A DNA stretch of 64,000 nt from SVTX01 sp045585895. GTDB lineage: Bacteria > Bacillota > Clostridia > Oscillospirales > CAG-272. Below the pieces are notes generated by a model. The model was not told the origin of the DNA, did not search any database, and worked only from the letters and a program-made list of their open reading frames with translations. Location of the stretch: the NCBI GenBank assembly GCA_045585895.1, contig JAZMZI010000051.1, positions 1-64,000 on the forward strand, read 5' to 3'. Made by a program: the position numbers and the translations under genes. Positions 40,228 through 49,003 of the stretch are shown here, piece after piece (positions within the stretch are counted from its first letter, which is position 1; every line of letters begins with the position of its first letter).

Positions 40228-41160
40228 TTATTTTTCAGATAAATAATTCAAAATATCGTTTTTTACCTCGTCATAGGTGAAATCGTTAAGTATTTCATGG
40301 CGAGCGCCCTTATAAAGTATAGCTTTTACGTTATGACCGCGTTTTTTCAGTTTACTTTCTACCTCTCGGATTCCCTTTCCGTAGTTGCCAACGGGGTCGT
40401 CCTCTCCCGCAACCAAGAGGATCGGGATACGGGGCATATTTTTAAACCACGCGCCGCGGTTGCAGTATTTAAGAAGGCGCATAAGGTCGCCCATTGCGCT
40501 GACGGTAAATTTGAAGGTACAATACTCGTCGCTTATATAATTGTTGCGTATGGTCTGATCGGTGGTCAGCCAAGAGCGAGGATTGGCATCGGCGTCGTTT
40601 TTGAATTTGTTATTGTAAGAGCCGAAGGCAAGAGAATACACGAACTCGGAAATATGTCTCTCTCCCTTGAAAAGCTTTATCAGCGAAATAAGGGCTATTC
40701 CAAAGGGCGCGGCGGGATTTCCCCCTCCCGTACCCATAACTATCAGCTTATCGGGACGGGCGTATTTCTCCGTGGCAAGACGGACGATAAACGAACCCAT
40801 GCTGTGTCCCATAAGATAATAAGGAAGTTTATTTTCGGAGTCGTATTCCGATCTTACCGCGTCGGAAAAGACCTTTATATCGCGGCAAAGCAGATCGTAG
40901 CCCTTTTTTGAAGCAATAAAACCCAGCTCGCTTTTATCGTTTACCGTCTTTCCGTGACCCAAATGATCGTAACCGAAGCAGATATATCCCGCCTTTGCAA
41001 GATCGCTCATTATCCTATCGTATCTTGCGATATACTCCGTCATTCCGTGGGCGATATGAAAGAATCCCTTTGCCTCTCCGTCGGGAATATAGACGACACC
41101 CGAAAGCTTATGTATGCCGTCGCTTGATAAAACCTTATAATCTCTCTTGGTATAAGACAT
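40228..41160 (-). CDS. monoacylglycerol lipase-like alpha/beta hydrolase
   Basis: 310 aa serine hydrolase of the lysophospholipase/monoacylglycerol lipase group. HGMTEYIARYDRIMSDLAKAGY, GHSMGSFIVRLA (nucleophile Ser), VAGEDDPVG (Asp) and GARHEILND (His) are present. It starts 1 bp after glycerol kinase, so the pair may release glycerol from lipids and phosphorylate it (inference). Confidence 0.9.
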   Translation of the reverse strand: MSYTKRDYKVLSSDGIHKLSGVVYIPDGEAKGFFHIAHGMTEYIARYDRIMSDLAKAGYICFGYDHLGHGKTVNDKSELGFIASKKGYDLLCRDIKVFSDAVRSEYDSENKLPYYLMGHSMGSFIVRLATEKYARPDKLIVMGTGGGNPAAPFGIALISLIKLFKGERHISEFVYSLAFGSYNNKFKNDADANPRSWLTTDQTIRNNYISDEYCTFKFTVSAMGDLMRLLKYCNRGAWFKNMPRIPILLVAGEDDPVGNYGKGIREVESKLKKRGHNVKAILYKGARHEILNDFTYDEVKNDILNYLSEK

Positions 41161-41161
41161 A

Positions 41162-42670
41162 TTATTCCTCTTCCTCCGTAAATATTCTGCAAGCTTTTAC
41201 CGCTCTGCGCCAACCGCTCTGCGCCTTTACTCTCTCGTCTTCGGCTATTTCGGGAAGGAATATCTTACCGGTTCCCGAAAGCCTCGACAGCTCTTCTCTG
41301 CTTTCAAAAAATCCTACGGCGAGACCCGCAAGATACGCCGCACCCGCCGCAGTCGCTTCGGGATTTAATGCGCGTGAGACTTCTATACCGGAAATATCGC
41401 TCTGCATCTGCATAAGCAGATCGTTAGCCGATGCGCCGCCATCAACGCGCAAAGAAGATATTCCGCCGCCGACTGTTGCCTGCATATCGGAGTTCATAGC
41501 CGAGATCACATCCTCGGTCTGATACGCTATCGACTCAAGCGCCGCGCGTATAACGTGATTCTTTCCGACACCGCCCGTAAGACCGACGATAGTTCCTCTC
41601 GCCCTCATATCCCAATAAGGCGCTCCGAGACCCGCAAATGCGGGAACGAGGTAAACGCCGCCGCTGTTTTCCACCTTGCGTGCAAAATATTCACTGTCGC
41701 GGGAGTCGTGTATCAGCTTCATTTCGTCACGAAGCCAACGGACGATAGCGCCGCCTACGAAAACGCTTCCCTCAAGAGCGTATTCAATAGGTCTGCCCTC
41801 CTCCCCCGCGGCAATAGTGGTAAGCAGACCGCTCTTACTCTCGATAGCCTTGTAACCCGTATGAGAAAGCAAGAAACATCCCGTACCGTAAGTATTCTTC
41901 GCTTGACCTGCCTCAAAACAGCATTGACCGAAAAGCGCCGCCTGCTGGTCACCCGCAACGCCCGAAATCGGGAGAGTCGCGCCCATACATTCAAAGCTGC
42001 CGTAGATCTCACTGCTGCTCTTTATCTCGGGCAGAATATTTTTGGGGATCGAGAGCATTTCAAGCATCCTCTCATCCCATTTTCCTGTGTGGATGTTGCA
42101 AAGCATAGTTCTTGACGCGTTTGTTCTGTCGGTAACGAAAACTCTTCCTTCGGTCAGCTTCCAGATAAGCCACGTATCGACCGTTCCTACCAAAAGCTCT
42201 CCGCTCTCGGCAAGCGCTCTTGCACCGTCAACGTTATCAAGGATCCATTTTATCTTCGTACCGCTGAAATAAGGGTCGATGCGAAGTCCCGTAGTTGCCT
42301 TGATATAGTCACCGACACCCATTTCTTCAAGCTCTCTGCAAATATCCGCGGTTCTGCGGCACTGCCAAACTATGGCGCGCGTGATAGGCTTGCCCGTGGT
42401 CTTGTTCCACGCAACCACGGTCTCACGCTGATTGGTAATGCCAACCGCCGCTATCTCCTCGGGGTCAATACCACTCTTGGCAATACACTCGGTAAGCGCC
42501 GCGTACTGATTGGCGTATATCTCCATAGGCTCCTGCTCGACCCAACCCGCATGGGGGTAATACTGGGGAAACTCGTGCTGAGCCATCGAAACGATATTTG
42601 AATTTTTGTCAAAAAGTATCGCTCTTGCGCTGGTAGTTCCCTCGTCAAGGGCAAGAATGTATTTTTTCAT
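41162..42670 (-). CDS. glpK: glycerol kinase
   Basis: 502 aa FGGY-family kinase making glycerol-3-phosphate from glycerol and ATP. ILALDEGTTSARAILFD, the WVEQEPMEIY and VAWNKTTGKPITRAIVWQCRRT substrate loops, GVAGDQQAALFGQ and the FGGY-like GGASANDLLMQ are all present at normal length. No glycerol facilitator is adjacent. Confidence 0.97.
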   Translation of the reverse strand: MKKYILALDEGTTSARAILFDKNSNIVSMAQHEFPQYYPHAGWVEQEPMEIYANQYAALTECIAKSGIDPEEIAAVGITNQRETVVAWNKTTGKPITRAIVWQCRRTADICRELEEMGVGDYIKATTGLRIDPYFSGTKIKWILDNVDGARALAESGELLVGTVDTWLIWKLTEGRVFVTDRTNASRTMLCNIHTGKWDERMLEMLSIPKNILPEIKSSSEIYGSFECMGATLPISGVAGDQQAALFGQCCFEAGQAKNTYGTGCFLLSHTGYKAIESKSGLLTTIAAGEEGRPIEYALEGSVFVGGAIVRWLRDEMKLIHDSRDSEYFARKVENSGGVYLVPAFAGLGAPYWDMRARGTIVGLTGGVGKNHVIRAALESIAYQTEDVISAMNSDMQATVGGGISSLRVDGGASANDLLMQMQSDISGIEVSRALNPEATAAGAAYLAGLAVGFFESREELSRLSGTGKIFLPEIAEDERVKAQSGWRRAVKACRIFTEEEE

Positions 42671-42691
42671 ATCATGTTTACCTTTCGATAA

Positions 42692-43267
42692 TTAAATTAA
42701 TCCGTAAAAGACCATTCCAAGCACCGCGGAGAAAATAATCAAAAGTATTGGCGAGATCTTCTTTTTTATCACATTTTTTGTAAATAACGAGCCTCCTGCG
42801 AGGATTGCGAAAATAGCAATACCGCGAAGGTCGGGCGCAAAACCGCCGCTAACCGTCGTCAGGCTAAAAAGGGTCTTCATAAGCATTATAGCGGCGGTTG
42901 CAAGGATAAGCGCTATAACGCAAGGACGAAGCCCACTCATAAAAGCCTTGACTCCCTTATATTTCATAAGATTTTTAAGCACCATCGCTATGATAAGAAT
43001 AATTATAAACGACGGAAGTACCACGCCGAGAGTTGCGCACAACGCCCCAAAAACACCACCCTGATCACTGCCCACGAATGTCGCCATATTCACGGCGATA
43101 GGACCCGGTGTTGATTCGGCGACGGCTATCATATTAAGCAACTCTCCGTCACTGAGCCAACCCTTTTGTAGGCAAAGCTCGCGGATAAGGGATATCATCC
43201 CGTAACCGCCTCCGAAGGAAAACGCTCCCACTTCAAGGAACGTAAGAAAAAGCTCTAAATAGATCAT
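42692..43267 (-). CDS. chromate transporter half protein (second)
   Basis: 191 aa ChrA/CHR-family membrane protein with the motif AFSFGGGYGMISLIREL near the N-terminus and ESTPGPIAVNMATFVG. Short CHR proteins come in pairs that together equal a full-length transporter. Overlaps the first half by 4 nt. Despite the name the natural substrate is often unknown. Confidence 0.9.
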   Translation of the reverse strand: MIYLELFLTFLEVGAFSFGGGYGMISLIRELCLQKGWLSDGELLNMIAVAESTPGPIAVNMATFVGSDQGGVFGALCATLGVVLPSFIIILIIAMVLKNLMKYKGVKAFMSGLRPCVIALILATAAIMLMKTLFSLTTVSGGFAPDLRGIAIFAILAGGSLFTKNVIKKKISPILLIIFSAVLGMVFYGLI

Positions 43268-43845
43268 GCTCTGCCCTCCTTATTCTTCGCTCTGCCTACA
43301 AGGTAGAGGACAACTCCGAGAGTACCGCATATAAGTATATAGAACACCGTTGAAAAGTTCACGGCAAAGAGCGAAAACGCTATCATCAAAGCCGCTACCG
43401 CGCATATTACTGACACGTTGAAAGCCGTCTTTTTGATTCCCTTCAGCATCTTAAAGCCTGCCGAAAAAATGATGTAGATAACTCCCACCTGTATTCCCCT
43501 GAAGGCATATTCGACTATTTTAAATGACAAAAACGCGTCGAAGAAAAGCGAGATAAGATATATAACAACGAAAGACGGCAAACACATACCTGCTGTGGCA
43601 ACGATTGCGCCGAAAAAGCCCCGGCGCTTGTAGCCTATATAGGTTGCGGCATTGATCGCAATAGGTCCCGGTGTGGACTCGGCTATTGCCGCAAGGTCTA
43701 AAAACTCGTCCTTTTCAAGCCAAGAGCGTTTGCCGACGAACTCGTTTTCAAGCAGAGCTATCATAGCGTAGCCGCCGCCGAACGTAAATGCGCCTATCTT
43801 CATCATCGTGAGGAAGATAGATAAAAGCTCTTTAAAATTTTTCAT
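43264..43845 (-). CDS. chromate transporter half protein (first)
   Basis: 193 aa, same family as its neighbour (AFTFGGGYAMIALLENEFV; ESTPGPIAINAATYIGYK). About five to six membrane segments. The two genes probably encode the two halves of one anion transporter. Confidence 0.9.
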   Translation of the reverse strand: MKNFKELLSIFLTMMKIGAFTFGGGYAMIALLENEFVGKRSWLEKDEFLDLAAIAESTPGPIAINAATYIGYKRRGFFGAIVATAGMCLPSFVVIYLISLFFDAFLSFKIVEYAFRGIQVGVIYIIFSAGFKMLKGIKKTAFNVSVICAVAALMIAFSLFAVNFSTVFYILICGTLGVVLYLVGRAKNKEGRA

Positions 43846-44396
43846 TATTTTACCATTCCGTAGCCGCCCGCATACTTGCTGACCTCGCTGGCAACTACGA
43901 AAACCTTATTATCACACACCGATCTGATTGCTTTCAGGGTTTTGGGCGTCTCGCGGCGGGAGAGCACGATAAATATCATATTCATTTTGTCCTTGGAGCC
44001 GTGGCCTTCAAATACGGTGTAGCCCATATTGTTTTCTTTAAGATACGCGGTGATCTTCGCGGTACTATCGTCGTTTGCTATAAGCTCGAGATTAGAGGTG
44101 CCGAGGGCTATCTTATTTTCAATGGTAGAACCGAGGAAAAGACCCGTCGCGTATCCGATACAGTAGAATACGAGCAAAAGCAGATCGTTTCCGAGAGTTC
44201 CGATGAGCGTGGATATAACAAGACCCCAGATAGTACACTCGATAAATCCGAGTCCCGCCGCTTTAAGTCTCTGACCCTTGACCATCATACAAGTTTTAAG
44301 TGATTGAATAGTTATCTCAACGATCTTCGCCGCGCATACGAGAAGGCAGACGAGGATAGGGCTTATTGCCCTTAAAGCATCTAAAAATTCGGTCAT
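43845..44396 (-). CDS. UPF0316/DUF2179-type membrane protein
   Basis: 183 aa. N-terminal membrane region of about three segments (KIVEITIQSLKTCMMVKG; LLLLVFYCIGYATGLFLG) followed by a soluble DUF2179 domain (YTVFEGHGSKDKMNMIFIVLSRRE). Matches the DUF5698-DUF2179 architecture; function unknown, possibly ligand-binding regulation. First gene of a five-gene minus-strand operon. Confidence 0.83.
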   Translation of the reverse strand: MTEFLDALRAISPILVCLLVCAAKIVEITIQSLKTCMMVKGQRLKAAGLGFIECTIWGLVISTLIGTLGNDLLLLVFYCIGYATGLFLGSTIENKIALGTSNLELIANDDSTAKITAYLKENNMGYTVFEGHGSKDKMNMIFIVLSRRETPKTLKAIRSVCDNKVFVVASEVSKYAGGYGMVK

Positions 44397-44426
44397 TTTA
44401 AATCTCCTTTTTACTATTTACATTTT

Positions 44427-44455
44427 ATTTTAACATATTTGAAGCAAAAAATCAA
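44427..44455 (-). promoter_or_regulatory. promoter of the UPF0316-chrA-glpK-lipase operon
   Basis: Minus strand TTGATT (44450-44455), 17 bp, TAAAAT (44427-44432). Confidence 0.6.
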
Positions 44456-44472
44456 TATCTGCGCCTCTATTA

Positions 44473-44501
44473 TTGACACAAAAATCTTTTTATGATAAAA
44501 T
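44473..44501 (+). promoter_or_regulatory. promoter of dgt
   Basis: TTGACA (44473-44478), 17 bp, TAAAAT (44496-44501), 29 bp before the ATG; divergent from the preceding promoter. Confidence 0.8.
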
Positions 44502-44530
44502 AAAGTATATCCTTTTGAAAGGAGCAAAAT

Positions 44531-45745
44531 ATGAGTCTTAACTACGAATCGCTTTCCGCGGAGATTACCGCAAGAATACAAAACGATATAGTAAACGGCA
44601 CGAGACCTTCTTTCGGCTTTCGTGAGGAGAGAGTTATACGAAGGACCCCCTCGGACAAGGATAATGCAAACGTCTGGCGTACGGCTTTCGTCCGTGATAT
44701 CGACAAAATACTGCACTGCCCGTATTACAACCGTTACGCAGATAAAACGCAGGTATTTTCCTTTTACCGCAACGATGATATTACAAGACGGGCGCTTCAC
44801 GTTCAGCTCGTATCCAGAATTGCGAGAACTATCGGAAAATCCCTCAATCTCAATCTCGACCTTATCGAGGCGATAGCGCTTGGACACGATATCGGACACA
44901 CTCCCTTCGGCCATGCGGGAGAAAAATATCTTGACGAGATCTACTTTGCCCACACGGGAAGGCATTTTTCTCACAATATTCACTCGGTAAGAGTGCTTGA
45001 CGGAATTTATCCCTACAACGTAAGCCTTCAGACCCTTTCGGGCATCGCCAGCCACGACGGTGAGCTTGAGCTCGCCGAGTATTATCCCAAGGAGTTGACC
45101 TCGTTCGAGGAATTCGACTCTCTTATCGAGGGCTGTTATACAGACAAAGCAAACGTGCGCCGTCTCGTCCCCTCCACCCTTGAGGGCTGCGTTATGCGAA
45201 TCTCCGACATAATTGCATATCTCGGCAAGGACCGTCAGGATGCTATGCGCGCGAAGATGATAGACTCCGAGGATTTCGAGGGTGGAGAGATAGGCAGTAA
45301 GAACGCCGAGATAATCAATAATCTCGTGGTCAACATTATTGAAAACAGCTACGGCAAGCCCTATATAAAGCTTGACGAAAAGCATTTTAATGCTCTCTCA
45401 GCTCTTAAGCAGGAGAATTACAGTAAGATATATCTCTCCGACACGGTCAAAAAGGAGTTTGACGCGAAGATAAAGCCTATGATGGTGGAGCTATACGAAA
45501 AGCTGCTGTCCGACCTTAATTCGGGTATCAAGGATTCGCCCGTATTTACCCAACATATCGATTACGTCAACGAAGCGCATTACACGCGAAAGATCCCGTA
45601 TGAGGAGACCGAGCCAAATCAGATCGTGGTTGATTACATAGCGAGCATGACCGACGATTACTTCATCGACCTCCACAGCTATCTCTTTCCCGACAGTGAA
45701 CACAAGATAGAGTATCACGGTTATTTTGACGGCTACGGTAAATAA
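44531..45745 (+). CDS. dgt: deoxyguanosinetriphosphate triphosphohydrolase-like HD protein
   Basis: 404 aa HD-domain dNTPase. NVWRTAFVRDIDKILHC, RYADKTQVF, ALGHDIGHTPFGHAGEKYLDEI (HD residues) and FSHNIHSVRVLDG are family motifs. Hydrolyses dGTP (or other dNTPs) to nucleoside and triphosphate. GAAAGGAG precedes the ATG. Confidence 0.92.
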   Translation: MSLNYESLSAEITARIQNDIVNGTRPSFGFREERVIRRTPSDKDNANVWRTAFVRDIDKILHCPYYNRYADKTQVFSFYRNDDITRRALHVQLVSRIARTIGKSLNLNLDLIEAIALGHDIGHTPFGHAGEKYLDEIYFAHTGRHFSHNIHSVRVLDGIYPYNVSLQTLSGIASHDGELELAEYYPKELTSFEEFDSLIEGCYTDKANVRRLVPSTLEGCVMRISDIIAYLGKDRQDAMRAKMIDSEDFEGGEIGSKNAEIINNLVVNIIENSYGKPYIKLDEKHFNALSALKQENYSKIYLSDTVKKEFDAKIKPMMVELYEKLLSDLNSGIKDSPVFTQHIDYVNEAHYTRKIPYEETEPNQIVVDYIASMTDDYFIDLHSYLFPDSEHKIEYHGYFDGYGK

Positions 45746-45769
45746 GAATTAAAAATGGAGAATACAAAA

Positions 45770-46978
45770 ATGAATATTACAGAAAGATTTTTGAAATACG
45801 TTTCCTTCCCCACAATGTCTGATGAAAGCAGCGAGACCTGCCCATCAAGCGAAAAACAGTTGGCTCTCAGCCGCTACCTTGCAGATGAGTTGACAGCGCT
45901 CGGCATTTCAGACGTAGAGCTTGATGAAAACGGCTATCTTTACGCAACTCTTCCCGCAAACTGCGATTGCAAAACGACGATCGGTCTTATCGCTCACGTC
46001 GACACCTCCGACGCCTGCGCCGACGAGCCTATAAAGGCAAAAATCGTTAAATATGAGGGCGGCGCGGTATGCCTCAACGAGGAAAAGGGCATATTCCTCT
46101 CCCCCGAGGAATATCCCTCAATGAACAAATATATTGGCGATCATCTTATCGTCACCGACGGCACGACCCTGCTTGGAGCCGACGATAAGGCGGGCGTTTG
46201 CGCTATCATATCTGCCGTTGAAAGAATAATCAACAGCGGTGCGAAGCACGGTACCGTTAAAATAGGCTTTACCCCCGACGAGGAGATCGGTCGCGGCGCA
46301 GACCTTTTCGACGTTGAGAAATTCGGTGCGGATTATGCTTACACAGTCGACGGCGGCGCACTCGGTGAGCTTGAATACGAAAATTTCAACGCGGCGGGCG
46401 CGAAGGCAGAGTTTTTCGGAGTATCCATTCACCCAGGAAGCGCAAAAGACAAAATGAAGAATGCCCAGCTTATGGCTATGGACTTCAATGCTCTCCTGCC
46501 TGCCGACGAGATCCCCGCAAAGACCGAGGGCTACGAGGGATTCTTCCACCTCTGCGATATGAAGGGCGATTGCGAAAACGCAGAGCTTTTCTACATCATA
46601 CGCGACCACGACAGAGCGAAATTTGAAGAAAAAAAGGCAATATTCGCATCTGTTTGCGATAAGATCAACGAAAAATACGGCAAGGGCTCCTGCGCCGTTA
46701 CCGTCAAGGACTCCTACTACAATATGAAGGAGATCATCGACGAAAATATGTTCACCATAGACCGCGCTATCGCGGCTATGAAGACGGGTGGGGTTGAACC
46801 CGAGATCGTGCCTATCAGAGGCGGCACGGACGGTGCGCGTCTCTCCTTTATGGGTCTCCCCTGCCCAAATATCTGCACAGGCGGTGAGAATTTCCATTCA
46901 AGATTTGAATATCTCCCCGTGGAATCTCTCGAAAAGGTCGTTGACATCGTTGAGAGAATTATTCTTGACCTTGTTTGA
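45770..46978 (+). CDS. pepT: peptidase T (tripeptidase)
   Basis: About 402 aa M20 metallopeptidase removing N-terminal residues from tripeptides. LIAHVDTSDA (metal His/Asp), LLGADDKAGVCAI, FTPDEEIGRGAD (Glu pair) and PIRGGTDGARLSFMGLPCPNICTGG are diagnostic for PepT. The second ATG is preferred because GGAGA lies upstream; an ATG five codons earlier is possible. Probably co-transcribed with dgt. Confidence 0.95.
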   Translation: MNITERFLKYVSFPTMSDESSETCPSSEKQLALSRYLADELTALGISDVELDENGYLYATLPANCDCKTTIGLIAHVDTSDACADEPIKAKIVKYEGGAVCLNEEKGIFLSPEEYPSMNKYIGDHLIVTDGTTLLGADDKAGVCAIISAVERIINSGAKHGTVKIGFTPDEEIGRGADLFDVEKFGADYAYTVDGGALGELEYENFNAAGAKAEFFGVSIHPGSAKDKMKNAQLMAMDFNALLPADEIPAKTEGYEGFFHLCDMKGDCENAELFYIIRDHDRAKFEEKKAIFASVCDKINEKYGKGSCAVTVKDSYYNMKEIIDENMFTIDRAIAAMKTGGVEPEIVPIRGGTDGARLSFMGLPCPNICTGGENFHSRFEYLPVESLEKVVDIVERIILDLV

Positions 46979-47026
46979 TAAATTGCAGTTTAGCGGTGCG
47001 TTTAAGATAAACATTGTCGTAGAGCC

Positions 47027-47464
47027 GTGTTCGGAAAAGAACCAATGGCAATTCATCACCGCGTTTTCGGTGAAGCGATTGCCAAAATGATACTCTCACT
47101 CAATTCAAAATCAGATTATAACGAGCAACGCTCCCGTGACGAGGGATGGGTCATAAAGGCAAAAGACTACATTGCTGCCAATTATCATAGACGACTTAAG
47201 GTTGAACATATCGCAGAAGCGTTGCACATCGATCGCCAATATCTGCGAAATCTCTTCGTAAAGTACGAGGGTGTTCCCACTAAGGAGTATCTGGACGGTT
47301 ACAGAATGGCAAAAGCCGCAGAGCTTCTGAATTTGGAGGGTGCAAACGTGTATATCGTTTCTCTATCGGTAGGATATTCCGACGCTCTTGCATTTTCAAA
47401 AGCCTTTAAAAAGTATTACGATATGGCGCCAAGTATATATGCCAAGCAGCAACGGGATCAGTAA
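47027..47464 (+). pseudogene. truncated AraC-family regulator
   Basis: 145 codons containing only the C-terminal double helix-turn-helix domain (KVEHIAEALHIDRQYLRNLFVKYEGVPTKEYL; VYIVSLSVGYSDALAFSKAFKKYYDMAPS). AraC regulators normally have a ~150-residue N-terminal sensor, which is missing; a short stretch before the ATG in another frame looks like its remains. No ribosome site is obvious. Probably a decayed gene, though a stand-alone DNA-binding protein cannot be excluded. Confidence 0.65.
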
Positions 47465-47470
47465 TATATC

Positions 47471-47502
47471 AAACAAGGACGCTCTGTTGAGCGTCCTTGT
47501 TT
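47471..47502. terminator. bidirectional terminator between convergent genes
   Basis: AAACAAGGACGCTC/GAGCGTCCTTGTTT, 14-bp perfect stem with loop TGTT, separating the AraC remnant from the SipW-cargo gene. Confidence 0.85.
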
Positions 47503-47506
47503 GATT

Positions 47507-48973
47507 TTAATATGAGTGTGCGTCCCAAGTATAGCCGCCCAAGCCCAAGAAGCCTCGGTCAAGCTCAAAATATCCGTCGCTGCACTTGACAGTAGAACCG
47601 TCTTTAAGTCCGTTATGCCAATCGCTGTTCTTTTCTATAGCCTGCCATTCCGCCATCGTGCCGTTAAACTCGATGGTCAAAACCTTCTTATCTGAACCGC
47701 TGTTACGTGAAAATACGTTCTTATCAATATATTCGATCGTACTCGGAAGCTTAACTTTATCGAGGTCCGACGTGTATGCCAGAGCATTGTGGTTTATCCT
47801 CTTGACGCCTTCTCCGATCTCGATAGTATTAACGCCTGCTCCGTAGTCAAAGTTGTTCGCGTTGAGATACAACTTATTTACGACTGCAACGTCAAGACCG
47901 TTAATGCGTCCGGGGATAATCGTGGGGTCATCCAGCTTATCAACTGCATCTACCTGATAATAATCGGTAATTCCGTCTCCGTCTCCGTCTACGGGGGTCA
48001 ACTTCAGGTTTCCTGTATAAGTGTAGACCGCTCTTACGGTGATATTTCCATTGGCGTTTGAAATATCATAATCTGTCCACGAAACGCTCATATCTTTGTC
48101 CGCATTTGACTGCAGTTCGGCAAGCTTGGCGTCGATTATCGCCTGTCCTTCAGGCGATAGCTTCGTTGAGGAATCGGTAAAGCTTTCCTCGTAGATAACG
48201 TTTCCTTTATTATCTACGAAAATTATAAGATATACGTTATCCCACTTTGCAGACAAGGTATAGCTATTGGTATTACCCGCAGGATAACTGTAAACCACGT
48301 CTGCATTGGCATTTACCCAGTTTGCAAATACCAAGTCTCCTTTATCGGGTCCTTCTTCTCTTACCTCATACTCAATACTGTTATCGAAAATACAATCAAT
48401 GGCATATATGTCGTTATCGGACATATAAGTCACAGAATATATTACAGGCTTAAAGCTGAAATTAACCAATATCTCGGCTGTGGACACGTTGGCGTTAAGG
48501 GTGTAGGTGGCATAGAAAACGATCTCCTCGTCCGGCGCTACCGGTATGCCCTCAACACTGTTATACGTCTTTCTATCCATCAAAGGCTTCTTGTTCTCTT
48601 CATCCAAGGAAGCAGAGATAGTCAGCTTATCCGACACGTCGGTATATACGTCACTTATCTGCGTTCCGGTATATACGTAAGTCGTAGTCTTGGAATAATT
48701 GTGAGCAGTTATCTTATAGACTATAGTTTGCCCTGCGCTGCCGGAAATGGTTGACTGTACGTTCGTAAGCGGAACGTCTTTATGCGTTTCCGAGCTTACG
48801 TTGCTTGACAAAGTCTTTACTTCGGTAATAACGATTTCATCATACTGTGGCGGTATTATCTCCGCGCTTCCCGAAATGACGAGGTTTTCGCTTATCGCGG
48901 CATAGCCAATAGAGGTGAAAAGACACATAAAGGAGAGTGCCACTCCACCTAAGATCTTACCCAAAGGTCTCAT
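47507..48973 (-). CDS. SipW-dependent secreted protein with C-terminal leucine-rich-like region
   Basis: About 488 aa. N-terminus KILGGVALSFMCLFTSIGYAAISENL is a SipW-type signal peptide followed by the camelysin/TasA-like SGSAEI start. A middle part resembles beta-rich repeat modules (YSVTYMSDNDIYAI, YTLSAKWDNVYLIIFVD). The end has a BspA-like leucine-rich unit (VKLPSTIEYIDKNVFSRNS). Likely a cell-surface or matrix protein exported by the adjacent signal peptidase. The ATG with GGAG 7 nt upstream is used; a GTG two codons earlier is possible. Confidence 0.8.
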   Translation of the reverse strand: MRPLGKILGGVALSFMCLFTSIGYAAISENLVISGSAEIIPPQYDEIVITEVKTLSSNVSSETHKDVPLTNVQSTISGSAGQTIVYKITAHNYSKTTTYVYTGTQISDVYTDVSDKLTISASLDEENKKPLMDRKTYNSVEGIPVAPDEEIVFYATYTLNANVSTAEILVNFSFKPVIYSVTYMSDNDIYAIDCIFDNSIEYEVREEGPDKGDLVFANWVNANADVVYSYPAGNTNSYTLSAKWDNVYLIIFVDNKGNVIYEESFTDSSTKLSPEGQAIIDAKLAELQSNADKDMSVSWTDYDISNANGNITVRAVYTYTGNLKLTPVDGDGDGITDYYQVDAVDKLDDPTIIPGRINGLDVAVVNKLYLNANNFDYGAGVNTIEIGEGVKRINHNALAYTSDLDKVKLPSTIEYIDKNVFSRNSGSDKKVLTIEFNGTMAEWQAIEKNSDWHNGLKDGSTVKCSDGYFELDRGFLGLGGYTWDAHSY

Positions 48974-49003
48974 AGGCACTCTCCTTTCTCGAAATTTTGC
49001 TAA